The notes under the pieces: model-generated
What the model was told of the DNA's origin: nothing
The model's database searches: none
Seen by the model: only the letters and a program-made list of their open reading frames with translations
From: Ekhidna sp051379705
GTDB taxonomy: Bacteria > Bacteroidota > Bacteroidia > Cytophagales > Cyclobacteriaceae
Reading direction: 5' to 3'
NCBI RefSeq assembly: GCF_051379705.1
Contig: NZ_CP179868.1
Location: 2,356,001 to 2,420,000 of the forward strand
Length of the DNA: 64,000 nt
Shown: positions 52,312 to 61,314 of the stretch, piece after piece
Position numbering within the stretch: the stretch's first letter is position 1
How the letters are laid out: every line of letters begins with the position of its first letter
Translations under genes and position numbers: made by a program

Positions 52312-52529
52312 TGAGCAAACACGGTATCAGTAATCATATAAGAAAGCTTAGGTTCGAGCACGATGAAATGACACAGCAGCAGCTTGCGGATAAGGTGAAG
52401 GTGACCAGGCAAACGATCGTGGCGATCGAAAAAGGGAAATACTCACCTTCATTGGAGTTGGCTTTCAAAATTGCTCAGGTTTTCAATATCCCGCTGGAGC
52501 AGGTCTTTTCTTACGAACCGGAAAAATGA
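52311..52529 (+). CDS. XRE-type helix-turn-helix regulator
   Basis: 72 aa, little more than one HTH_3 domain: ISNHIRKLRFEHDEMTQQQLADKVKVTRQTIVAIEKGKYSPSLELAFKIAQVFNIPLEQVF. Similar short regulators are found beside small membrane proteins. It shares a one-base overlap with the upstream membrane protein and a 4-bp overlap (ATGA) with the next gene. Probably binds the TTTAC/GTAAA sites upstream. Confidence 0.92.
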   Translation: MSKHGISNHIRKLRFEHDEMTQQQLADKVKVTRQTIVAIEKGKYSPSLELAFKIAQVFNIPLEQVFSYEPEK

Positions 52530-52756
52530 TTAGCACCATGAAACTATTTATCCTAAAAACCAACATCAAATCTCAATTGGAGGTGAATAAATTGAAACCG
52601 GTATTTCAGAAATACAATCAGATTGCTCGGTGGACAGTAGATCTGGATGATATTGATCGTGTGCTGAAAGTAGAAACCAAAGTTGATTCTGAGCAATCGG
52701 ATTTGATCAATTTGGTACGAAAGCAAGGAATCTATTGTGAGGAATTACCAGACTAG
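52526..52756 (+). CDS. Small ferredoxin-like-fold hypothetical protein
   Basis: 76 aa, or 72 from the second Met (MKLFILKTNIKSQLEVNKLK). The order of predicted elements, beta-alpha-beta-beta-alpha-beta, with hydrophobic VTVD/VLKVETKV strands, fits a small HMA-like or ACT-like domain, but there is no CxxC metal site. It overlaps the XRE gene by 4 bp and ends 2 bp before fthC, so it is in the same transcript. Function unknown. Confidence 0.7.
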   Translation: MISTMKLFILKTNIKSQLEVNKLKPVFQKYNQIARWTVDLDDIDRVLKVETKVDSEQSDLINLVRKQGIYCEELPD

Positions 52757-52758
52757 CT

Positions 52759-53325
52759 ATGATCACTAAATCCTACTTCCGAAAGGTCATTCTTCACTAC
52801 CGCATACTTGCAGATGGCCTGATGTATACGCAAAGAAACGAGCAGCTTTGTGAAGCAATCACCAGTTTTCTGAAAGGAAAAGATTTTCAAAAGATCCATA
52901 CTTTTTTAGCCATTAAGGAAAATAATGAACCTGACATCTCACCACTTTTTGAAAAGTTGTGGCAGGATGGAAAGCAGGTTATCGTGTCCAAAACCGATTT
53001 CATGTTCAAGCAAATGAGGCACTATTTGTTGGAAGAACACACACAGCTTGAGTTAAACAAAAAAGGAATTCCAGAGCCTGTAGGTGCCGTGGAGATAGCA
53101 CTCGATGATTTGGATATCATTTTTGTTCCGCTGTTGCTTTCAGACAAACAAGGATTCCGCATCGGATATGGTGGTGGATATTATGATAGGCTACTGGCGG
53201 AAACAAATTCTCTTAAAGTTGGGTTATCATTGTCTCCTCCGGTAGACGAAATTCTGCAAAAGGAGGATTGGGATATACCTTTAGATTACTTAATTACACC
53301 CTTTAAAACTTACCAATATGGCTAA
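52759..53325 (+). CDS. fthC: 5-formyltetrahydrofolate cyclo-ligase
   Basis: 188 aa. The family C-terminus RIGYGGGYYDRLL (about 147-159) is the ATP/substrate loop. The N-terminus has R7 and the KSYFRKVILHYR pattern. PVGAVEIALDDLDIIFVPLL is the strand with the conserved Asp. It converts 5-formyl-THF to 5,10-methenyl-THF with ATP in the cytosol. The sequence is somewhat diverged from the E. coli type but the loop is intact. Its stop overlaps the tpx start by 8 bp. Confidence 0.88.
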   Translation: MITKSYFRKVILHYRILADGLMYTQRNEQLCEAITSFLKGKDFQKIHTFLAIKENNEPDISPLFEKLWQDGKQVIVSKTDFMFKQMRHYLLEEHTQLELNKKGIPEPVGAVEIALDDLDIIFVPLLLSDKQGFRIGYGGGYYDRLLAETNSLKVGLSLSPPVDEILQKEDWDIPLDYLITPFKTYQYG

Positions 53326-53821
53326 AATTACACTCGGCGGCACAGAAACAAATACGATTGGCGATCTTCCAAATGTGGGTAGTGCTGCACCAGACTTCAC
53401 ACTTGTTAGTAAGGATATGCAGGAAAAGACACTCACAAGTTATCACGGACAAAAGGTAATTCTTAATATATATCCAAGCATAGATACAGGTGTGTGTGCC
53501 ATGTCAACCAAAAAATTTAATCAGGAAGCTTCCAAGCTTGAGAATACCCGAATCTTATGTGTCTCTAAGGACTTGCCGTTTGCTTTAAAACGTTATTGTG
53601 ACGCTGAAGGAATTGATAACCTTGACAACCTGACCAACTTCAGAGATGGAGGTAGTTTCGGTAAAAATTACGGTGTTGAAATATTTGATGGAGCCTTTAA
53701 AGGACTCAACGCAAGAGCGATAGTAGTAGTGAATGAAGAAGGCAAGGTAACTTATACAGAACTAGTACCTGAGGTGGGACAAGAGCCAAACTATGAGAAG
53801 GCTTTAGCCGCCATTCAGTAG
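53318..53821 (+). CDS. tpx: Thiol peroxidase
   Basis: 167 aa atypical 2-Cys peroxiredoxin. Peroxidatic Cys60 in SIDTGVCAMSTKKFN (the usual PSxDTxxC), and resolving Cys94 in KRYCDAEG. C81 is extra. It reduces peroxides with thioredoxin. Length and motifs match the family; the T-to-G change in DTPTC/DTGVC is mild. Overlaps fthC by 8 bp, so they are translationally linked. Confidence 0.94.
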   Translation: MAKITLGGTETNTIGDLPNVGSAAPDFTLVSKDMQEKTLTSYHGQKVILNIYPSIDTGVCAMSTKKFNQEASKLENTRILCVSKDLPFALKRYCDAEGIDNLDNLTNFRDGGSFGKNYGVEIFDGAFKGLNARAIVVVNEEGKVTYTELVPEVGQEPNYEKALAAIQ

Positions 53822-53929
53822 GTAAAAGCAACCATTGGCCAACATTCTTCATTATGTGTTTGTTAAGACCGAAACTATTTAAGCAGTTGTACGTCTTTCG
53901 TTAGGTCTATCACTAAATAAATAATCGTT

Positions 53930-56302
53930 TTGAAGAAATTTTTGCTGCTATTTGCAGTTTTCCCACTTTTACTTTTTGGTCAGGAGAAGTACACAGTCAA
54001 TGGCTATGTAAAAGACGCCTCCAATGGTGAAGCACTAATTGGTGCGACTGTATTGATTACAGATCTCAATACAGGAAACATTACCAATGTATATGGGTTT
54101 TATTCCATCACGGTTCCTAAAGGGGACTATTCTGTTGAATTCCGCTATCTCGGCTTTGTTACCGAAAAGAGGACAATTTCGCTATCGGAAAATACCCGCT
54201 TAGATGTGGAGTTGCAGGAGGAGCAAACCAGACTTGAAGAGGTAGTGGTTACAGCTAAGCCTGAGGATGAAAATGTAACTTCCACTGAAATGAGTGTCGC
54301 TGAGATTGACATTCAAACGATCCGAAAAATGCCGGCAATTCTGGGCGAAGTAGATATCATAAAAAGCCTTCAGCTTCTTCCGGGAGTATCCACGGTTGGA
54401 GAGGGAGCCTCTGGATTCAACGTGCGAGGCGGAAACGTAGGACAAAATCTCATTCTGCTAGATGAAGCACCTGTTTATAACTCATCGCACTTATTAGGAT
54501 TTTTCTCAGTATTCAACCCGGATGCGGTAAAAGATATGAAACTGTACAAAGGAGCAATCCCTGCACAGTTTGGTGGCCGTCTTGCTTCCATTTTGGATAT
54601 CCGTATGAAAGAAGGAAACAGTAAGGAGCTCGAAGTAAATGGAGGAATCGGTACCATATTCAGTCGGGTAGCAGTTGAGGCTCCGATCAAAAAAGAAAAG
54701 TCTTCATTCATCATAGCAGGCAGAAGATCATACGCTGACATTCTTGCACGACCATTTGTAGAAGAACTTAGAGATGGGGCAGCACTGAATTTTTACGATC
54801 TCACACTTAAAACCAACTACCAGTTTTCAGATAAAGATCAGATATTCCTGTCTGGCTATTTTGGTAAAGACAATTTCCTCTTCGACGCAAATCAAGGCTT
54901 CAGCTGGGGCAACAGAACCACCACATTTCGTTGGAATCACCTGTTCAACGATCGGCTTTTTGCCAATTTCACCACATTCTTTAGCGACTATGAATACGAA
55001 TTGGCCTTCGGAGACAATCCAAGAGACCGTTTTGAATGGAACTCGGACATCAACACACTCGCTTTAAAACCATCATTTACCTACTTCATTGATCAAAGAA
55101 ATGAGCTCACTTTCGGAGGGGAACTATTCCGATATACGTTTGAACCCGCTCGAGCCATTGGGGTGAGTGACGGAGACGTGATCGATATCAGTGTGCCAGA
55201 TAAGCGTGCCATAGAAACAGCCGTATATATCAATAACGAGCAAAAGCTTAATGACAAACTTTCTGTACAATACGGACTCAGATTTTCTTACTTCAATCTC
55301 ATCGGAGCAGGAAATAAATTTAACCTTGGAGATACCATACCGGGCAGAAGAAGACCTATTGAAAGCATCGAAGAGGTGGGAAGCGGCGAGTCGATTGCAA
55401 AACATCACGGATGGGAGCCGCGACTTTCGTTCAGATATCAGCTGAACACGACGACTTCAGTCAAAGCCAGCTACAACCGAATGTTGCAATACATTCACCT
55501 CATTTCAAATACCACGGCATCCAATCCTCTTGATGTATGGACGCCGAGCTCAAACAATCTGGAGCCGCAAATAGGACAACAATGGGCCGTAGGCTTATTT
55601 AAAAACCTGAAAAACAACGCCTATGAAACTTCCGTCGAGTTCTATTATCGACAAACCGAGCGCCAATTGGAATATATCAATGGAGCCGATTTGCTGATTA
55701 ATGAAGCGTTGGAAGCTGATCTGCTATCCGGTGATGGTAGAGCCTATGGCATGGAAGTTTACTTGAAGAAAAACTCAGGAAGACTGAATGGCTGGGTGAG
55801 TTATACATTGGGTAGAACCGAACTTCAGACAGAAGGTATCAACAATGGAGAATGGTATCCTACCCGATTCGATCAAACACACAACCTGAAGCTTACCGCT
55901 TTCTACGAGTTGAACGATCGCTGGTCACTTTCATCTACATTTTCATATTTGAGCGGAACGCCAACTACATTCCCAACGAGCCGATACGAAGTACAGGGAA
56001 TCACCATTCCTCACAATGCGAACGACTCGCGAAACAATGTGAGATTACCAAACTACCACCGTCTTGATTTCTCTGCTACACGCAAAGGACGTACGGTGAA
56101 AAGAAACGGTACTCCAAGAAAAAACCGAGACGAATTGGTGTTTACGGTTTACAACGTTTACAACCGAGCCAACCCATTTTCGATTTACTTCTGGCAAGGA
56201 GGAGATCGAGTTGATGCAGGAGCACTTGCTGATACACGGGCCACTCAGGTTTCCATTTTTGCATCATTTATTCCATCCATCACTTACAATTTCAAGTTCT
56301 AA
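53930..56302 (+). CDS. TonB-dependent receptor with carboxypeptidase-like N-terminal domain
   Basis: 790 aa. TTG start at 53930 followed by a signal peptide (cleaved near LFGQ, residue 18). An N-terminal CarboxypepD_reg-like domain (about 22-100; YVKDASNGEALIGATVLI), a plug (about 115-225; PAILGEVDIIKSLQLLPGVST, GFNVRGGNVGQNLILLDEAPVYN), and a beta-barrel ending in an aromatic residue (SITYNFKF). The stop codon overlaps the DUF4249 start (TAATG). Takes up an unknown substrate through the outer membrane. Confidence 0.92.
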   Translation: MKKFLLLFAVFPLLLFGQEKYTVNGYVKDASNGEALIGATVLITDLNTGNITNVYGFYSITVPKGDYSVEFRYLGFVTEKRTISLSENTRLDVELQEEQTRLEEVVVTAKPEDENVTSTEMSVAEIDIQTIRKMPAILGEVDIIKSLQLLPGVSTVGEGASGFNVRGGNVGQNLILLDEAPVYNSSHLLGFFSVFNPDAVKDMKLYKGAIPAQFGGRLASILDIRMKEGNSKELEVNGGIGTIFSRVAVEAPIKKEKSSFIIAGRRSYADILARPFVEELRDGAALNFYDLTLKTNYQFSDKDQIFLSGYFGKDNFLFDANQGFSWGNRTTTFRWNHLFNDRLFANFTTFFSDYEYELAFGDNPRDRFEWNSDINTLALKPSFTYFIDQRNELTFGGELFRYTFEPARAIGVSDGDVIDISVPDKRAIETAVYINNEQKLNDKLSVQYGLRFSYFNLIGAGNKFNLGDTIPGRRRPIESIEEVGSGESIAKHHGWEPRLSFRYQLNTTTSVKASYNRMLQYIHLISNTTASNPLDVWTPSSNNLEPQIGQQWAVGLFKNLKNNAYETSVEFYYRQTERQLEYINGADLLINEALEADLLSGDGRAYGMEVYLKKNSGRLNGWVSYTLGRTELQTEGINNGEWYPTRFDQTHNLKLTAFYELNDRWSLSSTFSYLSGTPTTFPTSRYEVQGITIPHNANDSRNNVRLPNYHRLDFSATRKGRTVKRNGTPRKNRDELVFTVYNVYNRANPFSIYFWQGGDRVDAGALADTRATQVSIFASFIPSITYNFKF

Positions 56303-57225
56303 TGAAAAAGCTATTTATACTTCTTTTTGCGGTAGCTATCCTTGCATGCGAGGACGATATTTTGGTAGAGCTGCCCGAAGCAGAACCGGTACTAGCGTTT
56401 GATGCCTGGATTTACAGGAAGGCTGAAAAGCAAACCATTCGCATTACACGAACCAACTCCTATTTCGATAGTTCAGAACCGGAAGGAATTTCCGGCGCAT
56501 CAGTTTTGGTGGTAGATGGATCCGGAACAGTATATCCATTTAATGAGGAGAGCCCGGGCACATATAGCTGGCTTCCGGCTAATCCGGCTGATTCATTTGG
56601 CACGGTTGGCGAGACCTATTTTCTGGATGTTCAGATCAATGGAAAACAGTACGGATCTGTAAGCAAAATGGGTCGCGTACCTAAAATTGACAGCATCACC
56701 TGGCGATTCGAAGAAGGTATTTTCGGATCAGATGATTCATACTTTGCCGAATTTTGGTCGCGAGACTTTGAAGGGAAAGGAGATGCATATTGGATTAAAA
56801 GTTGGAAGAATGGCCTCCGCCTGAACAAGCCTCAGGAAATAACCCTTTCTTTCGATGGAGCTTTTTCGCCAGAAGGCAATGCCGATGGACTCACCTTTAT
56901 TCAGCCGATCAGAGATGGCATCAACCCATTTGAATTGGATGAAGATGACTCATTCATACCTCCATTCACAGGTCCGGGAGAAGACAGCATCTATGTAGAG
57001 ATCAATTCGATCACACCGGAAGCATGGTTCTTTTGGAATCAGGTGGTTATACAGACAGATAGACCTGGTGGGTTTGGTGAATTGTTCGCCTCCAGCCTGG
57101 CCAATGTTGAGTCCAATATTGTGGCTGAAGATGACGAGCAGGTAGTCGGATTCTTCTGTGTATCTGCCGTGTCTTCATTAGGCAGACGCTTTACAGAAGA
57201 TGCGATTAGAGAAGAAGAAGAGTGA
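56302..57225 (+). CDS. DUF4249 lipoprotein, partner of the TonB receptor
   Basis: 307 aa lipoprotein (Cys16 in AILAC). DUF4249 pattern: LPEAEPVLAFDAWIYRKAEKQTIRITRTNSYFDSS, GASVLVVDGSGTVYPFNEES, and a Ser/Thr-rich middle ending with the VNSxTPE-like EINSITPEAWFFWNQ. DUF4249 genes are regularly found directly after TonB receptors in Bacteroidota and are thought to act as surface lipoproteins in uptake. Starts on the last base of the receptor stop. Confidence 0.87.
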   Translation: MKKLFILLFAVAILACEDDILVELPEAEPVLAFDAWIYRKAEKQTIRITRTNSYFDSSEPEGISGASVLVVDGSGTVYPFNEESPGTYSWLPANPADSFGTVGETYFLDVQINGKQYGSVSKMGRVPKIDSITWRFEEGIFGSDDSYFAEFWSRDFEGKGDAYWIKSWKNGLRLNKPQEITLSFDGAFSPEGNADGLTFIQPIRDGINPFELDEDDSFIPPFTGPGEDSIYVEINSITPEAWFFWNQVVIQTDRPGGFGELFASSLANVESNIVAEDDEQVVGFFCVSAVSSLGRRFTEDAIREEEE

Positions 57226-57324
57226 TTTCGAAATTAAATAATACAATTTCAACTTTATAAAATCCAGTTGACAACATAGCCTCGTAGGTAGCTTAGATTT
57301 TAAAAATTTAAAAATTTAAGCACT

Positions 57325-58059
57325 ATGAGAAAATTAGTATTATCACTGGGCCTTGTTATTTCAGCTGCCCTGGTGATTGTTTTGGTGGCCGCTGACCACA
57401 TCGATGCGCCTGCCGTGGGCTCGCTTTCAAGCGGGAGTACGGTAGAGGATATCACCGACTATTACGCATTCGAAAGTCCGTCCAATTCAGACAACTACGT
57501 GTTCGTTTGCAATGTGGCAGGACTCAGCTCTGCCACATCCTTCAGCGATGACGTGATGTATGAATTCAACATTGATAGCGATGGCGATAATGTTGAAGAT
57601 CAATTGATCCAGGTTTATTTCGAAGATGACCAGGCAATCACGTATGGAGTGGTTGATGCGGACGGACAAACAGGTTTGAATAGCCAGATTGTTGCCGGTG
57701 CCACAAGAGTATCTGCAGATATTTCCTCACCTGTTACATCAGGAAGTATTCAGCTATTTGCCGGCTTGAGAGATGATCCATTCTTCATGGATTTTTTCCA
57801 ATTCGTAGATATTGTAAACGGAGTTGGAGCTTCATTAAGTGATGACACCAATACAGGAGTGTATGACGCCAACCGGGATTCAGATCCTGATATGGATGGT
57901 GTCCAGCCTTATCCTGCTGCTTTCAAAGCAGATGGCGAAGCGACAGACACCTTCGCCGGCGCTAATGTGCTCTCAGTAGTGGTAGAAGTACCAAAGAGCA
58001 GCATCAATGATACCGACGGCAAATTCACCTCGTGGGTAGAAGCCAAGGTGAAACAATAA
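57325..58059 (+). CDS. DUF4331-family secreted protein, N-terminal-half type
   Basis: 244 aa with a signal peptide (residues 1-23). ADHIDAPAVGS and EDITDYYAFESPSNSDNYVFVCNVAGL are DUF4331 N-terminal signatures. Typical members run through to a GRxLxDDVxD/FPYLAxP C-terminal part, which is absent here. That part is found in the next gene. So the two look like a split DUF4331 protein. Extracellular location likely; substrate unknown. Confidence 0.82.
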   Translation: MRKLVLSLGLVISAALVIVLVAADHIDAPAVGSLSSGSTVEDITDYYAFESPSNSDNYVFVCNVAGLSSATSFSDDVMYEFNIDSDGDNVEDQLIQVYFEDDQAITYGVVDADGQTGLNSQIVAGATRVSADISSPVTSGSIQLFAGLRDDPFFMDFFQFVDIVNGVGASLSDDTNTGVYDANRDSDPDMDGVQPYPAAFKADGEATDTFAGANVLSVVVEVPKSSINDTDGKFTSWVEAKVKQ

Positions 58060-58085
58060 TTCAAAACTTTATAAGAACTGAAATC

Positions 58086-58646
58086 ATGAAAAAGAGAAAT
58101 AATATTTATGCAATGTTGTCGATCATGGCTCTGCTTGTTTTTTCAAGCTGTGGAGATGATGACGGAGACATTCAGATGGAGCTGGACACCTACGCTACTG
58201 TTGATCAAATGGGAAGACCTGCAATCAATACGGTCTTCAACTTCTTCGGAACTGCCGATGTGAAAAACGGTTACAACTCAACGCTTCCATCCAATGGATC
58301 GGCAAATGCAGCTGCTTTTGCAGGCATACTGGATGCGCTTCAAACGTACATTTTCCTCGATCCCGAGCAATTTGAAAACATCCTTGGAATCGATAATGAT
58401 GCACTGGCAGGAGTATTGGCTGTTGATGTACTTCAATCAGACAAAAATTCAGCGACAGCCTATGGCGCGCTCAATGGGCGAGCGCTCAGTGATGATGTAA
58501 TCGACGTGACCTTGTTGTTGGCTTTTGCAGATCAGTCTGATGCCGGAGCGGACAATCCGGTAAAAGATGGAGTATCGTCAGATAATGTGGACGCGAACGA
58601 CAAGTCGTTTCGTTCAAGCTTCCCGTACCTGGCAAGCCCTCATTGA
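58086..58646 (+). CDS. DUF4331-family lipoprotein, C-terminal-half type
   Basis: 186 aa from ATG 58086 (a longer frame from 58032 overlaps the previous gene and places the signal internally). Lipoprotein signal MALLVFSSC. The body has GRPAINTVFNFFGTADVKNGYNS, then NGRALSDDVIDVTLLLAF and FPYLASPH, the elements that close DUF4331 proteins. It lies 26 bp after the previous gene, so they form an operon. Confidence 0.78.
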   Translation: MKKRNNIYAMLSIMALLVFSSCGDDDGDIQMELDTYATVDQMGRPAINTVFNFFGTADVKNGYNSTLPSNGSANAAAFAGILDALQTYIFLDPEQFENILGIDNDALAGVLAVDVLQSDKNSATAYGALNGRALSDDVIDVTLLLAFADQSDAGADNPVKDGVSSDNVDANDKSFRSSFPYLASPH

Positions 58647-58657
58647 CAAAAATTTGA

Positions 58658-58691
58658 AAGGCTATCGACGTGAGTCAGCGTCGATAGCCTT
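58658..58691 (+). terminator. Hairpin after the DUF4331 pair
   Basis: AAGGCTATCGACG and its exact complement CGTCGATAGCCTT (58658-58670 and 58679-58691) with an 8-nt loop give a perfect 13-bp stem. Only a short, broken T-run follows (TCTTCT), so it may be a terminator or an mRNA-stabilising hairpin between the DUF4331 pair and the TPR gene. Confidence 0.65.
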
Positions 58692-58710
58692 CTTCTAAAA
58701 CCAAATAGCT

Positions 58711-60003
58711 ATGAATAACATTTTAAAAACCATATTCCTTTCAGTGATTGTTGTTGGCTGCACTGAATCAACAAAAAAGGGAACCATAGCCAACCGCGTT
58801 GATTATGCCAAATACCTCAGCGCTGCACAAAAAGATCTGTCACCACTGAAAAAGGAGCTCGCGCTGTGGACAAGCAAAATCGAAATTGAACCACGAGGCT
58901 TTATTTTCTATGAAAAATTAGGAAGCACTTACAATCAACTATTTGAAAAAACCGGAGACATAAGCTACCTGCACAAATCAGATAGTGTATTTGGTCTTGC
59001 ACAAAAAATATCAAAAGGGAAATGGAAAGTCCCGAGTTTACTGAGCATAAGCGGCCTGGCCATCAAGCAACATAATTTTGATAAAGCAGCAACGTATGCT
59101 GTAATCGCAAATGAACTATCAGCGGAAAAATTCGGACCACTTCTCATGCAATTTGATGCAGAGATGGAGCTTGGAAATTATAAAATGGCAGGAGCCATCC
59201 TGAAGAAAACCAGGCGGATGAACTCTTTCGATTATCTGGTCAGGTTATCAAAGTATAAAGATTACGAAGGAGACCTTGACTCAGCCATTTTCTACATGGA
59301 AAAAGCCAATGACCTGGTGAAGGCGCATCAAAAGGAACGCAAGCTATGGGCTACCGCTAACCTTGGCGATATGTACGGGCATGCCGGACGGATAGAGGAC
59401 TCTTACGCAAACTATTTGAAAGTACTGGCACTGGATTCTACCTACGATTATGCGCTGAAGGGCATAGCCTGGGTGACGTATTCCAATGACGGCAACACGG
59501 CTGAGGCAAAAGAGATTTTATCAAAGCTTCAGCAAAAAACAGCCATGCCTGATTATTACATGACGCTGGCAGAAATCAGCGAATATGAGGGGAATGAGGA
59601 GGAAGCGGAAATGTACATAAACCAATTTCTCACAGAGGCAGGTAAGAGTGAGTATCAAGGAATGTACAATAAATACCTGATCGACATTTTTCTTGCAAGA
59701 GGTGATTTTGCATCGGCAGAGAAGCTAGCACGGGAAGAAATAGAAAGGCGTCCAAATCCGGCAACTTATGATTGGCTGGCATGGACACTTTTCAACCAAG
59801 GTAAAGCTGATGAAGCTGTGGAACTGTACAGAGAAAACGTAGAAGGAAAAACCTACGAACCTGAAGCAACATATCATATGGGCTTGGTTTATCATGCTGC
59901 CGGAATCAATGCGGGCAAAGACTATTTGCGGGAATCTTTAGACGCAAAGTATGAGCTCGGCCCTCTGGCCATCATGAAGATAAAATCTGCATTGAAAGGA
60001 TAA
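58711..60003 (+). CDS. TPR-repeat lipoprotein
   Basis: 430 aa. Lipobox V15-G16-C17. The rest is helical with TPR patterns throughout: AIFYMEKANDLVKAHQKE, DSYANYLKVLALDSTYDYALKGIAWVTYS, EEAEMYINQFLTEAG, and the C-terminal DEAVELYRENVEGK...YHMGLVYHAAG. It is an envelope scaffold for protein contacts. Downstream of the DUF4331 pair, an association that occurs in other Bacteroidota genomes as far as I recall. Own terminator at 60100. Confidence 0.85.
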   Translation: MNNILKTIFLSVIVVGCTESTKKGTIANRVDYAKYLSAAQKDLSPLKKELALWTSKIEIEPRGFIFYEKLGSTYNQLFEKTGDISYLHKSDSVFGLAQKISKGKWKVPSLLSISGLAIKQHNFDKAATYAVIANELSAEKFGPLLMQFDAEMELGNYKMAGAILKKTRRMNSFDYLVRLSKYKDYEGDLDSAIFYMEKANDLVKAHQKERKLWATANLGDMYGHAGRIEDSYANYLKVLALDSTYDYALKGIAWVTYSNDGNTAEAKEILSKLQQKTAMPDYYMTLAEISEYEGNEEEAEMYINQFLTEAGKSEYQGMYNKYLIDIFLARGDFASAEKLAREEIERRPNPATYDWLAWTLFNQGKADEAVELYRENVEGKTYEPEATYHMGLVYHAAGINAGKDYLRESLDAKYELGPLAIMKIKSALKG

Positions 60004-60099
60004 TTTGCTTAGATAAATCCAAAGTCTTAACAGATTCCGTAAGTGAAAGAACAATTGTAAGTCGTAGGAATGCGATTTATAGCTGGTTGGTGATAGATG

Positions 60100-60129
60100 C
60101 CCTGATCACATTGTGGTCAGGGTTTTTTT
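60100..60129 (+). terminator. Rho-independent terminator after the TPR lipoprotein
   Basis: CCCTGATCAC-ATT-GTGGTCAGGG forms a ten-pair stem (one T-G wobble) followed by seven T. 97 bp downstream of the TPR gene stop. Confidence 0.8.
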
Positions 60130-60207
60130 ATTTAACGAAATGTTAATGATGGTAAAAAAAACCATCAAGACCATTCCGACTGTTATTTTAGACAAAAAAT
60201 CACCAAC

Positions 60208-61314
60208 GTGTCTCGACTCATTTTTGTATTGCTTGTTGTACTCATCGGATGTCAACAATCCACCGACAATCATCCCATATTAAAGTTCCATCCGTCATCA
60301 GATGTGTTTGAAGATGGATACGTCAGCAAATACTACCGACACTATTATCCAAAGAATAAAGATTCAAGAGCGGCTACCGAAATTACCTATACAAAATTTC
60401 GGAAGGAAGGCGATCAGATTTTTACAGAGAGATACAATGCAGGTTTTGATCTGGTCGGTATCAGCGAATCTCGGTTAGCAGACACAGAAATTATTTTTGA
60501 AAAGCTGGTTGATATTCGCATGCAAGACACTTTTAACATAGAGATTTTAAACCCGGTAAGAACCCGATGGGAACCCAGCGATGCAGATCCATATACGGTG
60601 AGGTATCAGCTGAATGATACCTATTATCGCTACGTCGAAACGCAACAAAATGTCTACGACACTTTAATCGATGGAAAGCCAGCTAAGGTGTTTAATTCAA
60701 CTTCTGCCTACACCAAAGAAGAGGATGGTGAGGAAGTCAACAGCTACAGCGACCAGGCTATTTATTTGTCGGAAGTAGGATTCTATTCATCGCTGAGTGA
60801 AAATGAAAACTACGTACTGGAGGTAGAACTCATGGAGCAAATGCCGGTCGAGGAGTTTGAGCGGAGAGCAGATCACGACAAGCATCGCATTGCCTGGATT
60901 GACCCTGAAAATACGCTCGATGCTGGCGAAGATTTCAATATCTGCGGTCATGAAAGATTCATTGCAGACTATTACAATTCTACTCCGGACGGCAGATACA
61001 TCCACGGCAAGCGAGCACTACTTGACACGGTGTATAACAACCTGGATGAATCAAAAATGTTGGAGCAAAATGGGATGCTCGTTTTTCGCTTTGTGGTAAA
61101 CTGCGAGGGAAAACCCGGCAGGTTTACAGTCGATGGATATGACTTCATGTATCAGCCCATAAAGTTTGAACAAGAAACCATCGATCATCTGTATGGGATC
61201 CTCCGAATGCTCGAAGATTGGCGGCCGGTTGTCATCAATGATGAAGCCCGGGATGCCTATTTCTACATCACCTTTAAAATTGACAATGGGAAAATCACTG
61301 ACATACTTCCTTAA
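60208..61314 (+). CDS. Lipoprotein with TonB-C-like terminal domain
   Basis: 368 aa from a GTG (MSRLIFVLLVVLIGC; lipobox Cys15). Middle region (about 30-230) is beta-rich and unrecognised, with a DQAIYLSEVGFYSSLSENENYVLEV section. Residues about 285-368 (LVFRFVVNCEGKPGRFTVDGYD ... TIDHLYGILRMLEDWRP ... YFYITFKIDNGKITDILP) follow the secondary-structure and sequence pattern of TonB C-terminal domains, here without the membrane anchor and Pro-rich stalk. Its 3' end overlaps the next gene by 29 bp. Confidence 0.7.
   Translation: MSRLIFVLLVVLIGCQQSTDNHPILKFHPSSDVFEDGYVSKYYRHYYPKNKDSRAATEITYTKFRKEGDQIFTERYNAGFDLVGISESRLADTEIIFEKLVDIRMQDTFNIEILNPVRTRWEPSDADPYTVRYQLNDTYYRYVETQQNVYDTLIDGKPAKVFNSTSAYTKEEDGEEVNSYSDQAIYLSEVGFYSSLSENENYVLEVELMEQMPVEEFERRADHDKHRIAWIDPENTLDAGEDFNICGHERFIADYYNSTPDGRYIHGKRALLDTVYNNLDESKMLEQNGMLVFRFVVNCEGKPGRFTVDGYDFMYQPIKFEQETIDHLYGILRMLEDWRPVVINDEARDAYFYITFKIDNGKITDILP

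Noticed and set aside
52311..52756. XRE gene plus small downstream protein as a toxin-antitoxin pair
   Set aside because: The 76-aa product shows no toxin features. The membrane protein/XRE pairing is a known regulator module, and fthC and tpx follow in the same direction.
61166..61285. Longer N-terminus for the TPR lipoprotein
   Set aside because: It runs within the preceding gene and hides the lipoprotein signal that starts at 61286.
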